Shown: positions 49,667 to 59,104, numbered from the stretch's first letter. The stretch: DNA of 64,000 bases from Glycomyces paridis (GCF_004912155.1 NZ_STGX01000006.1:62001-126000), one strand, 5' to 3'. The notes: generated from the letters alone by a model not told the origin. Program-made: numbers and translations.

Positions 49667-51337
49667 ATGTCAGATGTATTCGGGCGCACGCCCATGAGGG
49701 CGACCCGTCGCGGGCTGATCGGTTTCACCGTCGCCGGCGGCGGCGCACTGGCACTGGGGGCCTGTAGCGACGACGGCGACGGCGAAGTGAACGTCGACGA
49801 GCAGGCCAAGGGCGCGATGGACGACTTCAAGGCGGACACCCAGTTCACCGCCACCGAGCCGTTCACGCTGTCGCTGCTGTGGACCGAGTGGCCGGACCTC
49901 CCGATCACCGACTCGTGGCAGTTCTTCACCGAGATCGAGAAGCGCACGAACGTCAAGTTCGAGGTCACCACGATCCCGTTCAGCGACGCGGTCGAGAAGC
50001 GCAGTCTGCTCATCAGCGCCGGCGACGCCCCCTCGGTGATCCCGCTGGTCTACACCGGCGAGGAGAACTCGTTCGTCTCCTCCGGCGCGGTGCTGCCGAT
50101 GAGCGACTACGTCGAGCACATGCCGAACTTCCAGAAGTACGTCGAGGAGTGGGACCTCGGCGGCATGATCGACAACCTCAAGCAGGCCGACGGCAAGTAC
50201 TACATGCTGCCGGGCCTCCAGGAGGTCTCCGTCCCCGTCTTCACGCTGGTCATCCGCAAGGACGTCTTCGAGACCGTCGCCGGCGGCATCCCCGAGACCT
50301 GGGACGAGCTGCGCGAGGCCCTGGTCAAGATCAAGGCCGAGTACCCGAACTCCAAGCCGCTCGCCGACGGCTTCGAGGGCCAGTCGATGCTCAACTACGC
50401 CGCCCACGCCTTCGGCGCGCAGGCCGGCTGGGGCTTCGGCACCGGCATGATGGACGACGGCTCGGGCACCCTCCAGTACACGGCCGCCTCGGCCGGGTAC
50501 AAGGAGATGGTCGAGTACTTCCGCGGCCTCGTCGCCGACGGCCTGGTCGACACCGACTCGTTCACCGCCGCCAACGACGGTGAGGGCACCGTCGGCGAGA
50601 AGTTCGCGCAGGAGCTGGTCTTCGCGGCCTCCGGTTCGAGCGGCACCGCGATCGACTTCGCCGTGGGCCTGGACGCCACCGTCGGCGCCGGCAACTACGA
50701 GGTCCTCCAGATCGCCCCGCCGGGCGGGCCGGCCGGCCAGATCTGCGAGCCGCGCAACTTCTGGAACGGCTTCATGCTCAACTCCGAGCTCGCCGACTCC
50801 GAGTACTTCCTCGCCACCCTCCAGTTCCTCGACTGGCTCTACTACAGCCCCGACGCGCGCGAGCTCGTCCGCTGGGGCGTGCTCGACGAGACCTACACCA
50901 AGGACGCGGACGGCAAGATCACCCTCAACCCCGACTTCCGCCTCGACGCCTACAAGCTCAACCCCGAGGGCACCACCGACATCCAGAAGGACCTCGGCTG
51001 GTCGAACTCCGTGTTCGCCGACTCCACCGAGTCGCGCGCGCTCAAGGAGTCCTACAACACCCCGACCTTCGTGGAGTACATCGACTCGGTGCTCGCCAAC
51101 CGGACCCCGCGCGACCCGAACCCGCCGGCGCCGCTCGAAGAGGCCGAGCTGGAGCAGGCCTCGCTGCTGGCGACGCCCATCAAGGACACCGTCGACACGA
51201 ACACGCTGAAGTTCATCCTCGGCGAACGCGACATCGCCGAATGGGACGACTACGTGGCCGAGTTGGAGGGCCAGGGCCTCCAGCAGTACGTCGACCTCAT
51301 CAACGGCGCGCGCGAGCGCTTCAAGGAGAACTCCTGA
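49667..51337 (+). CDS. Extracellular sugar-binding lipoprotein (LplA/LipO-like)
   Basis: 556 residues. The N-terminus MRATRRGLIGFTVAGGG then LALGAC is a Tat-like and type II signal (lipobox). The rest is a large solute-binding fold of the LplA group (SLLWTEWPDLPITDSW, FEVTTIPFSDAVEKR). The ATG at 49667 has GAGGAG upstream. It supplies the LplB/YtcP-type permeases downstream. The family usually takes up oligosaccharides from plant or pectin polymers. Confidence 0.88.
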   Translation: MSDVFGRTPMRATRRGLIGFTVAGGGALALGACSDDGDGEVNVDEQAKGAMDDFKADTQFTATEPFTLSLLWTEWPDLPITDSWQFFTEIEKRTNVKFEVTTIPFSDAVEKRSLLISAGDAPSVIPLVYTGEENSFVSSGAVLPMSDYVEHMPNFQKYVEEWDLGGMIDNLKQADGKYYMLPGLQEVSVPVFTLVIRKDVFETVAGGIPETWDELREALVKIKAEYPNSKPLADGFEGQSMLNYAAHAFGAQAGWGFGTGMMDDGSGTLQYTAASAGYKEMVEYFRGLVADGLVDTDSFTAANDGEGTVGEKFAQELVFAASGSSGTAIDFAVGLDATVGAGNYEVLQIAPPGGPAGQICEPRNFWNGFMLNSELADSEYFLATLQFLDWLYYSPDARELVRWGVLDETYTKDADGKITLNPDFRLDAYKLNPEGTTDIQKDLGWSNSVFADSTESRALKESYNTPTFVEYIDSVLANRTPRDPNPPAPLEEAELEQASLLATPIKDTVDTNTLKFILGERDIAEWDDYVAELEGQGLQQYVDLINGARERFKENS

Positions 51338-51384
51338 TCGACGCGACGGGGCCTCGGCCCCGTCGCGCCCAGGAGGGAACACGT

Positions 51385-52407
51385 ATGCCTCTCACAGAGA
51401 ACGAACTGCCGCCGCAGGCGGCGCCCGCGGTGTCCGTCGCGGGCGCCGCCGCGCCGGCTCCATCCGGCCTGATCGAGAAGCCGCCCGCAAGGCGCCGTCG
51501 CAAGCGGCAGACCTGGCGCGAGGCGCTCGAGAAGGACTGGCAGCTCTACAGCCTCGCCCTGGTCCCGCTGATCTTCTTCGCGATCTTCAAGTACGCGCCG
51601 ATGCTGGGGAACGTCATCGCGTTCCGCAAGTTCCGCCCCGGCGGGAACATCTTCGGCGACGAATGGGTCGGCCTGCGCTACATCGAGCTGTTCATCAACG
51701 ACCCGACGTTCTGGCGGGTCTTCGCGAACACCGCGATCCTCGGCGGGCTGACGCTCATCGTCTGCTTCCCGCTCCCGATCGTGCTCGCACTGCTGCTCAA
51801 CGAGGTCCGCAAGAAGCGCTTCAAGAAGATCGTGCAGTCGATCTCCTACCTGCCGCACTTCCTCTCCGTGGTCATCGTGGTCGGCATGCTCATGCAGCTC
51901 CTGTCGTTGCAGGGCACGGTGAACCAGATCATCGGGGCGTTCGGCGGGGAGGGCATCCCGTTCCTCCAGCGCGCCGAGTGGTTCCGGGCCGTCTACGTCG
52001 GCTCCGAGGTGTGGCAGACCGTCGGCTGGGGCACCATCCTCTACCTGGCGGCGCTCACCACCGTGGACGAGTCGCTGTACGAGGCGGCGCGGATCGACGG
52101 GGCGGGCCGGTGGCGCCAGACCTGGCACGTCACACTGCCGGGCATCCGGCCCACCATGGTCACGCTGCTGGTGCTCAACATCGGCACGTTCCTGAACGTG
52201 GGCTTCGAGAAGGTCCTGCTGCTGTACAACCCGCTGACCTACGAGACGGCCGACGTCATCTCGACGTACCTCTACCGGGTCGGCCTCGTGTCGAACAATC
52301 TCAGTTACGCGGCGGCGATCGGCCTGTTCCAGGCGCTGATCGGCCTCGTGATGGTGCTATCCGCGAACCTGGTCTCGCGGAGGATTACGGGGACGAGCCT
52401 GTGGTGA
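51385..52407 (+). CDS. Sugar ABC transporter permease (LplB-like)
   Basis: 340 residues with six membrane segments. An N-terminal cytoplasmic extension (~45 residues, basic) precedes the first segment. The EAA loop is EAARIDGAGRWRQTWHVTLPGIRP. The ATG has AGGAGGG upstream. It overlaps the next permease by 4 nt (GTGA). Confidence 0.92.
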   Translation: MPLTENELPPQAAPAVSVAGAAAPAPSGLIEKPPARRRRKRQTWREALEKDWQLYSLALVPLIFFAIFKYAPMLGNVIAFRKFRPGGNIFGDEWVGLRYIELFINDPTFWRVFANTAILGGLTLIVCFPLPIVLALLLNEVRKKRFKKIVQSISYLPHFLSVVIVVGMLMQLLSLQGTVNQIIGAFGGEGIPFLQRAEWFRAVYVGSEVWQTVGWGTILYLAALTTVDESLYEAARIDGAGRWRQTWHVTLPGIRPTMVTLLVLNIGTFLNVGFEKVLLLYNPLTYETADVISTYLYRVGLVSNNLSYAAAIGLFQALIGLVMVLSANLVSRRITGTSLW

Positions 52408-53333
52408 CCGAAGTGATCGCGAAGAACCAGGCGAGTCCGACACGGACGCGCCGGGTCACGCAGGACTCCAGGGGAACGCGCGTGTTCGGCGCGTTCAACA
52501 CGGTCTTCCTGCTCCTGTTGTGCGCCGGGATGCTGTACCCGTTCATCACGGTGCTCGCCCAGTCGTTCAGCTCCCCCGGGGCGATCAAGGCCGGCCAGGT
52601 GAGCTTCTGGCCGGTCGGGTTCAACCTCGACACGTACGGCGCCGTGATGCAGAACGAGACGTTCTGGCGCAACTACGGCAACACCGTGCTGTACACGGTC
52701 GTCGGCACCGCCATCGCCATGACGCTGACGACGACCTACGCGTTCGTGCTGTCCAAGAAGCACCTCAAGGGGCGCAAGGTCCTCATCGGGATCGCCGTCT
52801 TCACGATGTTCTTCAACGGCGGCCTCGTGCCGAACTACGTGCTCATCTCCTCGCTGGGGATGAAGAACACGCTGTGGGCGATCGTGCTCCCCGGCGCGAT
52901 CTCGGTGTTCAACCTGCTGGTCATGAAGTCGTTCTTCGAGAGCCTGCCGAGGGACATCGAGGAGGCCGCGCAGATCGACGGGCTCGGCTGGTACGGCATC
53001 TTCGGGCGGATCGTGCTGCCGCTGTCGAAGGCGGTCATCGCCACGATGGTGCTGTTCTACTCGGTCGCGTTCTGGAACGACTGGTTCGCCGCGTTCCTGT
53101 ACCTCGACAAGAGCGAGCTGTTCCCCGTCACCCTGTTCCTGCGCAACCTCATCGCGGGCGCGTCCACCTCCACTTCGGAGGGGGCTGCGGCCGCGGGCAC
53201 CACGACCGAGCTGCTGTCGGCGAACATCGAGTCGGTGACGATGATCCTCACGGTCATCCCGATCCTGTGCGTGTACCCGTTCGTGCAGCGCTACTTCGTG
53301 TCGGGCGTGATGCTGGGGTCGGTGAAGGGATGA
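52404..53333 (+). CDS. Sugar ABC transporter permease (YtcP-like)
   Basis: 309 residues, six membrane segments, EAA loop EEAAQIDGLGWYGIFGRIVLPLS. It starts with GTG 52404, overlapping LplB's stop, and itself overlaps the YesL gene. With LplB it forms the channel; no ATPase is in the operon, so a shared MsmX-like ATPase is expected elsewhere. Confidence 0.92.
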   Translation: MTEVIAKNQASPTRTRRVTQDSRGTRVFGAFNTVFLLLLCAGMLYPFITVLAQSFSSPGAIKAGQVSFWPVGFNLDTYGAVMQNETFWRNYGNTVLYTVVGTAIAMTLTTTYAFVLSKKHLKGRKVLIGIAVFTMFFNGGLVPNYVLISSLGMKNTLWAIVLPGAISVFNLLVMKSFFESLPRDIEEAAQIDGLGWYGIFGRIVLPLSKAVIATMVLFYSVAFWNDWFAAFLYLDKSELFPVTLFLRNLIAGASTSTSEGAAAAGTTTELLSANIESVTMILTVIPILCVYPFVQRYFVSGVMLGSVKG

Positions 53334-54025
53334 CGGAGATGGACGCCCGGGACGCGGGCGAGATCGGCCCGGGGGCGCTCTCGCGCCTCGCCGCCGCGGT
53401 CTACCGGCACCTCGTGCTCGGGCTGTTCCTCGCGCTCGCGGGGACCCCGACGCTGGTGCTGTGGACGGTGCTCGCACCGGAAGCGGCCAACGTCGTGTTC
53501 TTCATGGCCGCGCTCCTGCCGGTCGCGCCCGCGCTCTCGGCGGCCCTGTACGCCCAGCGCGCGTGGGCGAACGAGCCGGACCTGAGCCCTTCGAAGCCGC
53601 TGTGGCGCGGGCTGCGCATGAACCTGCGCGACACCCTCGCCTGGTGGGTGCCGGTGCTCGCGGTCGCGACGGTCCTGGCGGTGAACGTGCTCTTCGGCTC
53701 CACTGTGGCCGGAGGCGCGTTCCTGAGGCCCGTGTGCGCGGTGTTCCTCGCCGCGCTCGCGGTCCTCTCGGCCCACCTGCTCACGGTGACGTCCTTCTTC
53801 TCGTTCCGCACCAGGGACGTCTTCCGCGTGGCCGCGGCGGAGTTCTTCCTCTCCTGGAAGTCCTCCCTCGGCGTCCTGTCGATCCTCGTCGTGGCGACCG
53901 CCGTCGTGGTCATGGGCTCCGAGGCCGTCCTGCTGCTGCTCGGCTGGGCGTTCGCACTGTTCCTGTGGCTCTTCGCGAAACCGGTCGCCGCCGACATCAC
54001 CGAGCGGTTCACCGCCGGGGAGTGA
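53330..54025 (+). CDS. DUF624 (YesL-like) membrane protein
   Basis: 231 residues with five hydrophobic segments. YesL/DUF624 proteins accompany LplB/YtcP transporters in Bacillus and actinomycetes and their role is unknown. The ATG overlaps the permease stop by 4 nt (ATGA). It is the last gene of the operon. Confidence 0.8.
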   Translation: MTEMDARDAGEIGPGALSRLAAAVYRHLVLGLFLALAGTPTLVLWTVLAPEAANVVFFMAALLPVAPALSAALYAQRAWANEPDLSPSKPLWRGLRMNLRDTLAWWVPVLAVATVLAVNVLFGSTVAGGAFLRPVCAVFLAALAVLSAHLLTVTSFFSFRTRDVFRVAAAEFFLSWKSSLGVLSILVVATAVVVMGSEAVLLLLGWAFALFLWLFAKPVAADITERFTAGE

Positions 54026-54032
54026 CAGGCTC

Positions 54033-54053
54033 GGCCGGGCGCCTCGCCCGGCC
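54033..54053 (+). terminator. Terminator of the sugar ABC operon
   Basis: GGCCGGGCG (54033-54041), loop CCT, CGCCCGGCC (54045-54053): a 9-bp stem 8 bp after the YesL stop. Confidence 0.8.
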
Positions 54054-54063
54054 TGGAACGATG

Positions 54064-54094
54064 GGGGCGCCGGTCCGCGAAGGACCGGCGCCCC
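54064..54094. terminator. Second hairpin before the YkvA-like gene
   Basis: Arms GGGGCGCCGGTCC (54064-54076) and GGACCGGCGCCCC (54082-54094) with a 5-nt loop. It may be a back-up terminator; it lies 20 bp before the next start. Confidence 0.6.
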
Positions 54095-54113
54095 GACTGC
54101 TGAGGAGCCCCGC

Positions 54114-54515
54114 GTGAGGAACTGGATCGTCGGCCTCGCGATCGCCGCCGCCTGCATGATCCTCGTGTGGGCCCTGCTCATCGTGCTCGCGAAGCGGCTG
54201 CCGCCGGGGCCGCTGCGCGACCTCGTGGCGTTCATCCCCGACCTGGTGACGACGGTGCGGCGGCTGCGGCGCGAGCCGCGGGTGCCCCGGCGAGCCAAGG
54301 CCGCGCTGCTGGTCGCCGCGGTGTGGGTGGCCAGCCCGATCGACCTCATCCCCGAGTTCCTGCCGGTCATCGGGCCGCTGGACGACATCCTCGTGGTGGC
54401 GCTGGCCCTGCGGTACGCGGGCCGCACCGTGCCTCGGGAGGTCCTACTCGACGCCTGGCCCGGCGACCCGCGGCTGCTCGAACGGCTCCTCGGGCCCGAC
54501 CGGGGCGCCCGCTGA
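54114..54515 (+). CDS. YkvA-family (DUF1232) small membrane protein
   Basis: 133 residues. An N-terminal transmembrane segment (IVGLAIAAACMILVWALLIVL) is followed by the DUF1232 core AVWVASPIDLIPEFLPVIGPLDDILVVALALRYAGR in its usual position. Function unknown. It overlaps the convergent hydrolase gene by 72 nt. Confidence 0.82.
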   Translation: MRNWIVGLAIAAACMILVWALLIVLAKRLPPGPLRDLVAFIPDLVTTVRRLRREPRVPRRAKAALLVAAVWVASPIDLIPEFLPVIGPLDDILVVALALRYAGRTVPREVLLDAWPGDPRLLERLLGPDRGAR

Positions 54516-55595
54516 CCACGCGTGCGCGGTGAAGGCCTCCACGGCGTTCACGACCGCTTCGAAACGGGGCGAGTGGAACAGGTCGAACCCGTGGTGGGCG
54601 CCGGGCAGCTCGGCGTACACGTTCCGGTCCGAGACCTCGCGCAGGCGCTTCCCGAAGGCGCGGGCGACCGAGACGTGGACGAGCGAGTCGTGGTCGCCGT
54701 GGACGACCAGGACCGGCGGCGCGTCGGGCCGGGCCAGCGCGAACGGGTCGGTGTCGGCCCCGCGCCCGAAGTAGGGGCCGTAGAAGCCGCCGAGGCCCAC
54801 GACGGCCGAGACGGAGGTGTCGGCGTCTTCGAAGCCGGGCTGGTATTCGGGCCGGTCCTGGGTGAAGGCGGCGACGGTGGACATGTGAGCGCCCGCGGAG
54901 GAGCCGGTGAGGACGATCCGGTCGGGGTCGGCGCCCCATTCGGCGGCGTGCTCGCGGACCCAGGCGACGACGCGCTTGGCGTCGACGATGTGGTCTTCGA
55001 AGACCGCGTCGGGGCGGAGGCGGTAGTTGGCGCTGATGCACAGCCAGCCTTGGGAGGCGAGGCGGTGGAGCATGGGGCGGGACTGGGTGTTCTTGCGGCC
55101 CATGGCGTAGTAGCCGCCGTGGAAGTGGATGAGGACGGGCGATCCGGTGGGGTGCGAGCGGTGGCGGTAGACGTCCATGAGGTTGCGTTTCCCGGCGGGA
55201 CCATAGGGGACGTTCGCGGTGCGCTCGACGGAGCCGGGCCGGAAGCCGAAGGGCCGCAGGAGGATGCTCGCGTAGGAGACGCGTTTGGTGACGGCGATCG
55301 AGCCGAGGGCGGCTTGGAGGGCGCGTTCGGTCCGGGTGCTGCGCACGGTCGTCAGCGCGATGCAGGCGGCCCCGACGACGGCGGCGGCGATGGCGACCGG
55401 GGAGGCGAGGTCGCCTTCGGCGAGGGCGAGGCCGGTGGAGGCGGTGAAGAGCGCGATGGCGAGGAACGGCAGTTCGTTCACGGTCATGGCCAGCAGGAAG
55501 ACGAGGGTGCCGGGGCGTTCGCGCAGGCGCGGGACGGGCAGCGCGGGGAAGGCGAGGAACGCGAGGCCGACGAGGTAGCCGTAGGGGATGCTCAT
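54444..55595 (-). CDS. Membrane-anchored alpha/beta hydrolase (HSL/esterase type)
   Basis: 383 residues. The first ~120 residues hold three or four hydrophobic segments (YLVGLAFLAFPALPV, LVFLLAMTVNELPFLAIAL). The rest is an HSL-type alpha/beta hydrolase with oxyanion HFHGGYY, nucleophile GSSAGAH and later Asp (VVHGDHDSLVH) and His (GAHHGFD). It is probably an esterase or lipase acting at the membrane. The start overlaps the DUF6069 stop by 4 nt (ATGA). Confidence 0.82.
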   Translation of the reverse strand: MSIPYGYLVGLAFLAFPALPVPRLRERPGTLVFLLAMTVNELPFLAIALFTASTGLALAEGDLASPVAIAAAVVGAACIALTTVRSTRTERALQAALGSIAVTKRVSYASILLRPFGFRPGSVERTANVPYGPAGKRNLMDVYRHRSHPTGSPVLIHFHGGYYAMGRKNTQSRPMLHRLASQGWLCISANYRLRPDAVFEDHIVDAKRVVAWVREHAAEWGADPDRIVLTGSSAGAHMSTVAAFTQDRPEYQPGFEDADTSVSAVVGLGGFYGPYFGRGADTDPFALARPDAPPVLVVHGDHDSLVHVSVARAFGKRLREVSDRNVYAELPGAHHGFDLFHSPRFEAVVNAVEAFTAHAWSAGAPVGPEEPFEQPRVAGPGVE

Positions 55596-55963
55596 CGGCG
55601 GGCCAACCCGGTGATGACGACGGCGCCGACCAGCAGGTGCATGCCGAGGAGGACGAGGGTGGCGGCGGTGTTCACGGCGCCGAGCGGGCCGAGGAGGGAG
55701 ACGGCGAGGAAGGCGGCGGCGATGATCGTCCAGGTGCGGGTGCCGCGGGCGGTGAAGCGCTCCAGGAGGGCCAGGAGGCCCCAGGCGGCGTAGCCGATCG
55801 CGAGGGCTGCGAAGGCGGTCATGGCGGGGCCGACGGTCTGCTCCGTGCCGCCCTGGTCGACGGTGAGGTCGGCGCCGGCGAGGGGGACGGCGACGGCCCA
55901 CAGGAGGAGGGCCGCGGCGGCGGCGGTGACGGGGGTGAGGAGTCGGCGGGTTCGTGTGCTCAT
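55592..55963 (-). CDS. DUF6069-like four-helix membrane protein
   Basis: 123 residues with four hydrophobic segments (TPVTAAAAALLLWAVAVPLA, AMTAFAALAIGYAAWGLLALL, and two more). Resembles DUF6069 of actinomycetes. It is coupled to the hydrolase downstream. A divergent promoter with a palindrome lies between it and the kinase. Confidence 0.7.
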   Translation of the reverse strand: MSTRTRRLLTPVTAAAAALLLWAVAVPLAGADLTVDQGGTEQTVGPAMTAFAALAIGYAAWGLLALLERFTARGTRTWTIIAAAFLAVSLLGPLGAVNTAATLVLLGMHLLVGAVVITGLARR

Positions 55964-56044
55964 GGGGCCCAGTCTGGTCGGTGCGGGTGGGGCGGTGCAT
56001 CGGCCGTGGGGCCGCTGCGTCTCCTGCCGATGCGGGGGGCGTCT

Positions 56045-56058
56045 CCTACTTTCGTAGG
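56045..56058. promoter_or_regulatory. Palindrome upstream of the LuxR two-component genes
   Basis: CCTAC-TTTC-GTAGG is a perfect 5-4-5 inverted repeat, 29 bp before the kinase ATG and 82 bp before the divergent DUF6069 gene. It could be the binding site of the cognate NarL-type regulator. Confidence 0.55.
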
Positions 56059-56086
56059 TGACGGCCCGGTCGGGGGCGTGGCTAGC

Positions 56087-57214
56087 ATGGCGTCCGTGAC
56101 GAACCACCGCAGACCGCGCCCGCAGGAGATCATCGGGATGGCCGCCGGGGTCGGCGCGCTGACCGCTTTGACGCTGTGGTCGCGTCCCGATCCGGGCCCG
56201 CTGGACTTCGCCGTGGCGGCCCTGTCGCTGGCGGCGGCGATGGTGCAGCTGTGGCGGCCGGTGACCGGCGCGCTCGCCGCGACGGTCCTGGCGGTCTTCT
56301 CGCCGTTGGCGACCACGGCGGCGACCGTTGGAGCGCTCCAGGTCGCGTGGCGCACGCGGTTCCGCACGGCGGTGGCCGTGGCGCTGGCGGGGATCGCGGC
56401 GCACCTGGTGCAGTGGGTCTGGTATCCGAATCCGGCGTTGGGCTTCGACTGGTGGGCGGTGCTGGTGACGGTGGCGTACGGGGCGCTGCTGGGCTGGGGG
56501 ACGCTGGCGCGTTCGCACCGGGAGCTGGTGATGTCGCTGCGGGAGCGGGCGCGGCGCGCGGAGGCCGAGCAGGGCCGATTGGTGGCGGAGGCGCGGGCCG
56601 CGGAGCGGCGCGGGCTGGCGCGGGAGATGCACGACGTGCTCGCGAACCGCCTCTCGCTGGTCGCGACGCACGCGGGGGCGCTGGAGTTCCGGCCCGACGC
56701 GCCGCCGGAGAAGGTCGCCTTGGCGGCCGGGGTGGTCCGGTCGGGGGTGCATCAGGCGCTTGAGGAGTTGCGGCAGGTGATCGTGCTGCTCAGAGAGGAC
56801 GAGGCGACCGCTTCGAGCGGGCCGGGCCCGACGGCGGCGGAGCTGGAGGCGCTGGTCGAGGAGACGCGGGCGGTGGGCCAGCCGGTGGCGGTGAGCGGGG
56901 TGTTGTTCCCGGATGATCTGCCGTCTTCTTTGGGGCGCACCGTGTATCGGATCGTCCAGGAGGGACTGACGAACGCGCGCAAGCACGCCGCGGGGAACGA
57001 GGTCTCGGTGGCGCTGAGCGGTTCACCCGGCGAAGAGCTGGTGATCGAGATCGAGAACGCGCTGCCGGCGCCCGGTACGGCCCCGGCGGTGCCGGGGAGC
57101 GGGTTGGGCCTGGTCGGGCTCACGGAGCGGGTCCGGTTGGCGGGCGGGCAACTCGACCATGAGCGCACTGACGGCCGGTTCCGGTTGCGGGCGCGGCTGC
57201 CGTGGCCCGCGTGA
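56087..57214 (+). CDS. NarL-type sensor histidine kinase
   Basis: 375 residues. Four or five membrane segments precede the H-box GLAREMHDVLANRLSLV, the N-box EGLTNARKHAAG and the G-box GSGLGLVGLTERV. The cognate regulator follows 504 bp away. ATG 56087 or GTG 56096 could start it. The hydrolase/DUF6069 pair lies on the other side of the promoter and may be the regulated target. Confidence 0.88.
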   Translation: MASVTNHRRPRPQEIIGMAAGVGALTALTLWSRPDPGPLDFAVAALSLAAAMVQLWRPVTGALAATVLAVFSPLATTAATVGALQVAWRTRFRTAVAVALAGIAAHLVQWVWYPNPALGFDWWAVLVTVAYGALLGWGTLARSHRELVMSLRERARRAEAEQGRLVAEARAAERRGLAREMHDVLANRLSLVATHAGALEFRPDAPPEKVALAAGVVRSGVHQALEELRQVIVLLREDEATASSGPGPTAAELEALVEETRAVGQPVAVSGVLFPDDLPSSLGRTVYRIVQEGLTNARKHAAGNEVSVALSGSPGEELVIEIENALPAPGTAPAVPGSGLGLVGLTERVRLAGGQLDHERTDGRFRLRARLPWPA

Positions 57215-57718
57215 CCGGCGCCCACGAGCGTCTCGGCGCGACCGCCGAAGCTCGCTCTACCCGTTGACGACCATGAGCGCCTCAGCGGATTTCGGCCCGT
57301 GGAGGCGGATACCGTGGCCCGCGCCCCATGACCGGATTCCTACTCGGCCACGGGCACGGCAAGCGAGCGGGCGGGCGGCTGCGCCCGCGGGTCCGACCGC
57401 CGCGGCTCGCGATCGGCGGCCTTCCCGCCCACGAGCGGTTCGCCCGTGCGTGCCCGGCCGCCCGCGTGGCCGGTGTCCCCTCCGCCCAATGCCAAGAGGG
57501 GCTCGGCGCGACTACCGCGACCCGCCCTCGCCATTGACGGCCACGAGCGCCTCGACGGGCGATGCCGCCTGCGGGCGCGACTGCGGTGGACTGCGCAAGC
57601 GGACGCTTCGTTCCCACGACCACGGCCACGGCCACCGCCACGAGTGCGGCCGACGGGCCGCCGGACCGCTCGGCCCTGAACGCCTCGGCGGCCAGCCCGG
57701 CCCGTGGGCGCGGCTACG
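57215..57718. repeat. 504-bp spacer with degenerate copies of the kinase 3' end
   Basis: The kinase tail (about 57159-57214, coding HERTDGRFRLRARLPW) is echoed in imperfect form at about 57268-57330 and 57540-57592. The last copy would read HERLDGRCRLRARLRW. No intact gene is seen. Such unequal repeats suggest slipped or recombined duplications of the gene end, now decaying. Confidence 0.5.
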
Positions 57719-58372
57719 ATGGCCCTCGTGATCCGTGTCCTCCTCGTCGACGATGACGCCCTTGTCCGCGCCGGTCTCTCCATGATGCTCGACGGCGTCG
57801 GCGACATCGCCGTCGTCGCGGAGGCCGGTGACGGGCGCGAGGCGCTCACGGCCGCCGACGCGCACCGTCCCGACGTGGTGCTCATGGACCTCCAGATGCC
57901 CAATGTGGACGGCATCGCCGCGACGGGCCGTCTGCGCGCGCGGCCGAGGCCGCCGGAGGTCATCGTGCTCACCACGTTCGACACCGACGAGAACGTCCTG
58001 CGCGCCCTCCGCGCGGGCGCCGCCGGGTTCCTCCTCAAGGACACCCCGCCCGCGCAGATCGCCGAGGCCGTCGCCCGCGTCGCCGCCGGGGACCCGATCC
58101 TCTCCCCCGCGATCACCCGGCGCCTCATGGCGCGCACGGTCGCGCAGGCGGGCGCGTACGAGCGCGCCCGCACCGCCCTGGCGGCGCTGACGCCCCGCGA
58201 GCACGAGGTTGCGGTGCTGGTCGGCAGCGGGGACACCAACGCGGAGATAGCGACCGCACTCGCCATGAACGTCACCACCGTGAAGTCGCACGTCTCCAGC
58301 ATCCTCACCAAGCTCGCCCTGGACAACCGGACGCAGATCGCCCTGCTCGCCCACGACGCCGACCTGGTCTGA
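57719..58372 (+). CDS. NarL/LuxR response regulator
   Basis: 217 residues from ATG 57719 (GTG 57728 is also possible). The receiver has VLLVDDDALVRAGL, the phospho-Asp in VVLMDLQMPNVDG and the Lys in GFLLKDTPP. The HTH reads LTPREHEVAVLVGSGDTNAE and TTVKSHVSSILTKL. It is paired with the kinase upstream. The palindrome at 56045 is a likely target. Confidence 0.9.
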   Translation: MALVIRVLLVDDDALVRAGLSMMLDGVGDIAVVAEAGDGREALTAADAHRPDVVLMDLQMPNVDGIAATGRLRARPRPPEVIVLTTFDTDENVLRALRAGAAGFLLKDTPPAQIAEAVARVAAGDPILSPAITRRLMARTVAQAGAYERARTALAALTPREHEVAVLVGSGDTNAEIATALAMNVTTVKSHVSSILTKLALDNRTQIALLAHDADLV

Positions 58373-58426
58373 ACCGGGCCCGGCGAAGGCCTGGCCGGTG
58401 TCGGCCCCGCGTCGTAGTGTGGATTC

Positions 58427-59104
58427 GTGAGCGATGAGACGAGCGCCGAGACCGTGCCCGCCCTGCTGGCCGAGCTCGCCGCGCTGGAGGAACCGAAACT
58501 GCGTGCGGTGAACGAGCGGCACGGCGACGACCACGGCGTCAACCTGACCAAGCTGCGCGCGGTCGCCAAGCGCCTCAAGACCCGCCAGGACCTCGCTCTG
58601 GAACTCTGGGCGACCGGTGACACGGCCGCGAAGCTCCTGGCCCTGCTCGTCTGCCGCCCGAAGGCGTTCTCGCAGGACGACCTCGACCGGATGCTCCGCG
58701 AGGCCGGTTCGCCGAAGGTCCACGACTGGCTCGTGAACTACGTCGTCAAGAAGGGCCCGCACGCCGAGGCCCTGCGCCTCGCCTGGTTCGCCGACCCCGA
58801 CCCGGTCGTGGCGAGCGCCGGGTGGGCGCTCACCTCCGACCGGGTCGTGAAGCAGCCCGAGGTCCTCGACTTCGACGCCCTCCTGGACCTCGTCGAGGCC
58901 GACATGAAGGACGCGCCGCAGCGCCTCCAATGGGCGATGAACGAGTGCCTGGCGCGCATCGGCATCGCCGACCCCGGCCTGCGCGCCCGCGCGATCGACA
59001 TCGGCGAGCGCCTCGAAGTCCTCAAGGACTACCCGACCCCGCCGGGCTGCACCTCCCCTTTCGCCCCGATCTGGATCACCGAGATGGTCAAGCGCCAGGC
59101 CTGA
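58427..59104 (+). CDS. AlkD-like HEAT-repeat DNA alkylation repair protein
   Basis: 225 residues. The helical repeats (LRAVAKRLKTRQDLALELWATGD, KAFSQDDLDRMLREAGSPKVHDW) match the AlkD/DUF6-type HEAT proteins that excise bulky or alkylated bases. Known AlkD residues Trp and Asp are present in the WALTSDRV and WAMNECL segments. GTG 58427 is the start. Substrate specificity is not certain. Confidence 0.75.
   Translation: MSDETSAETVPALLAELAALEEPKLRAVNERHGDDHGVNLTKLRAVAKRLKTRQDLALELWATGDTAAKLLALLVCRPKAFSQDDLDRMLREAGSPKVHDWLVNYVVKKGPHAEALRLAWFADPDPVVASAGWALTSDRVVKQPEVLDFDALLDLVEADMKDAPQRLQWAMNECLARIGIADPGLRARAIDIGERLEVLKDYPTPPGCTSPFAPIWITEMVKRQA

Noticed and set aside
49670-51382. Long antisense open frame (570 codons) over the sugar-binding gene
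   Set aside because: Shadow caused by GC-biased codons; no domain or RBS, and the sense gene is certain.
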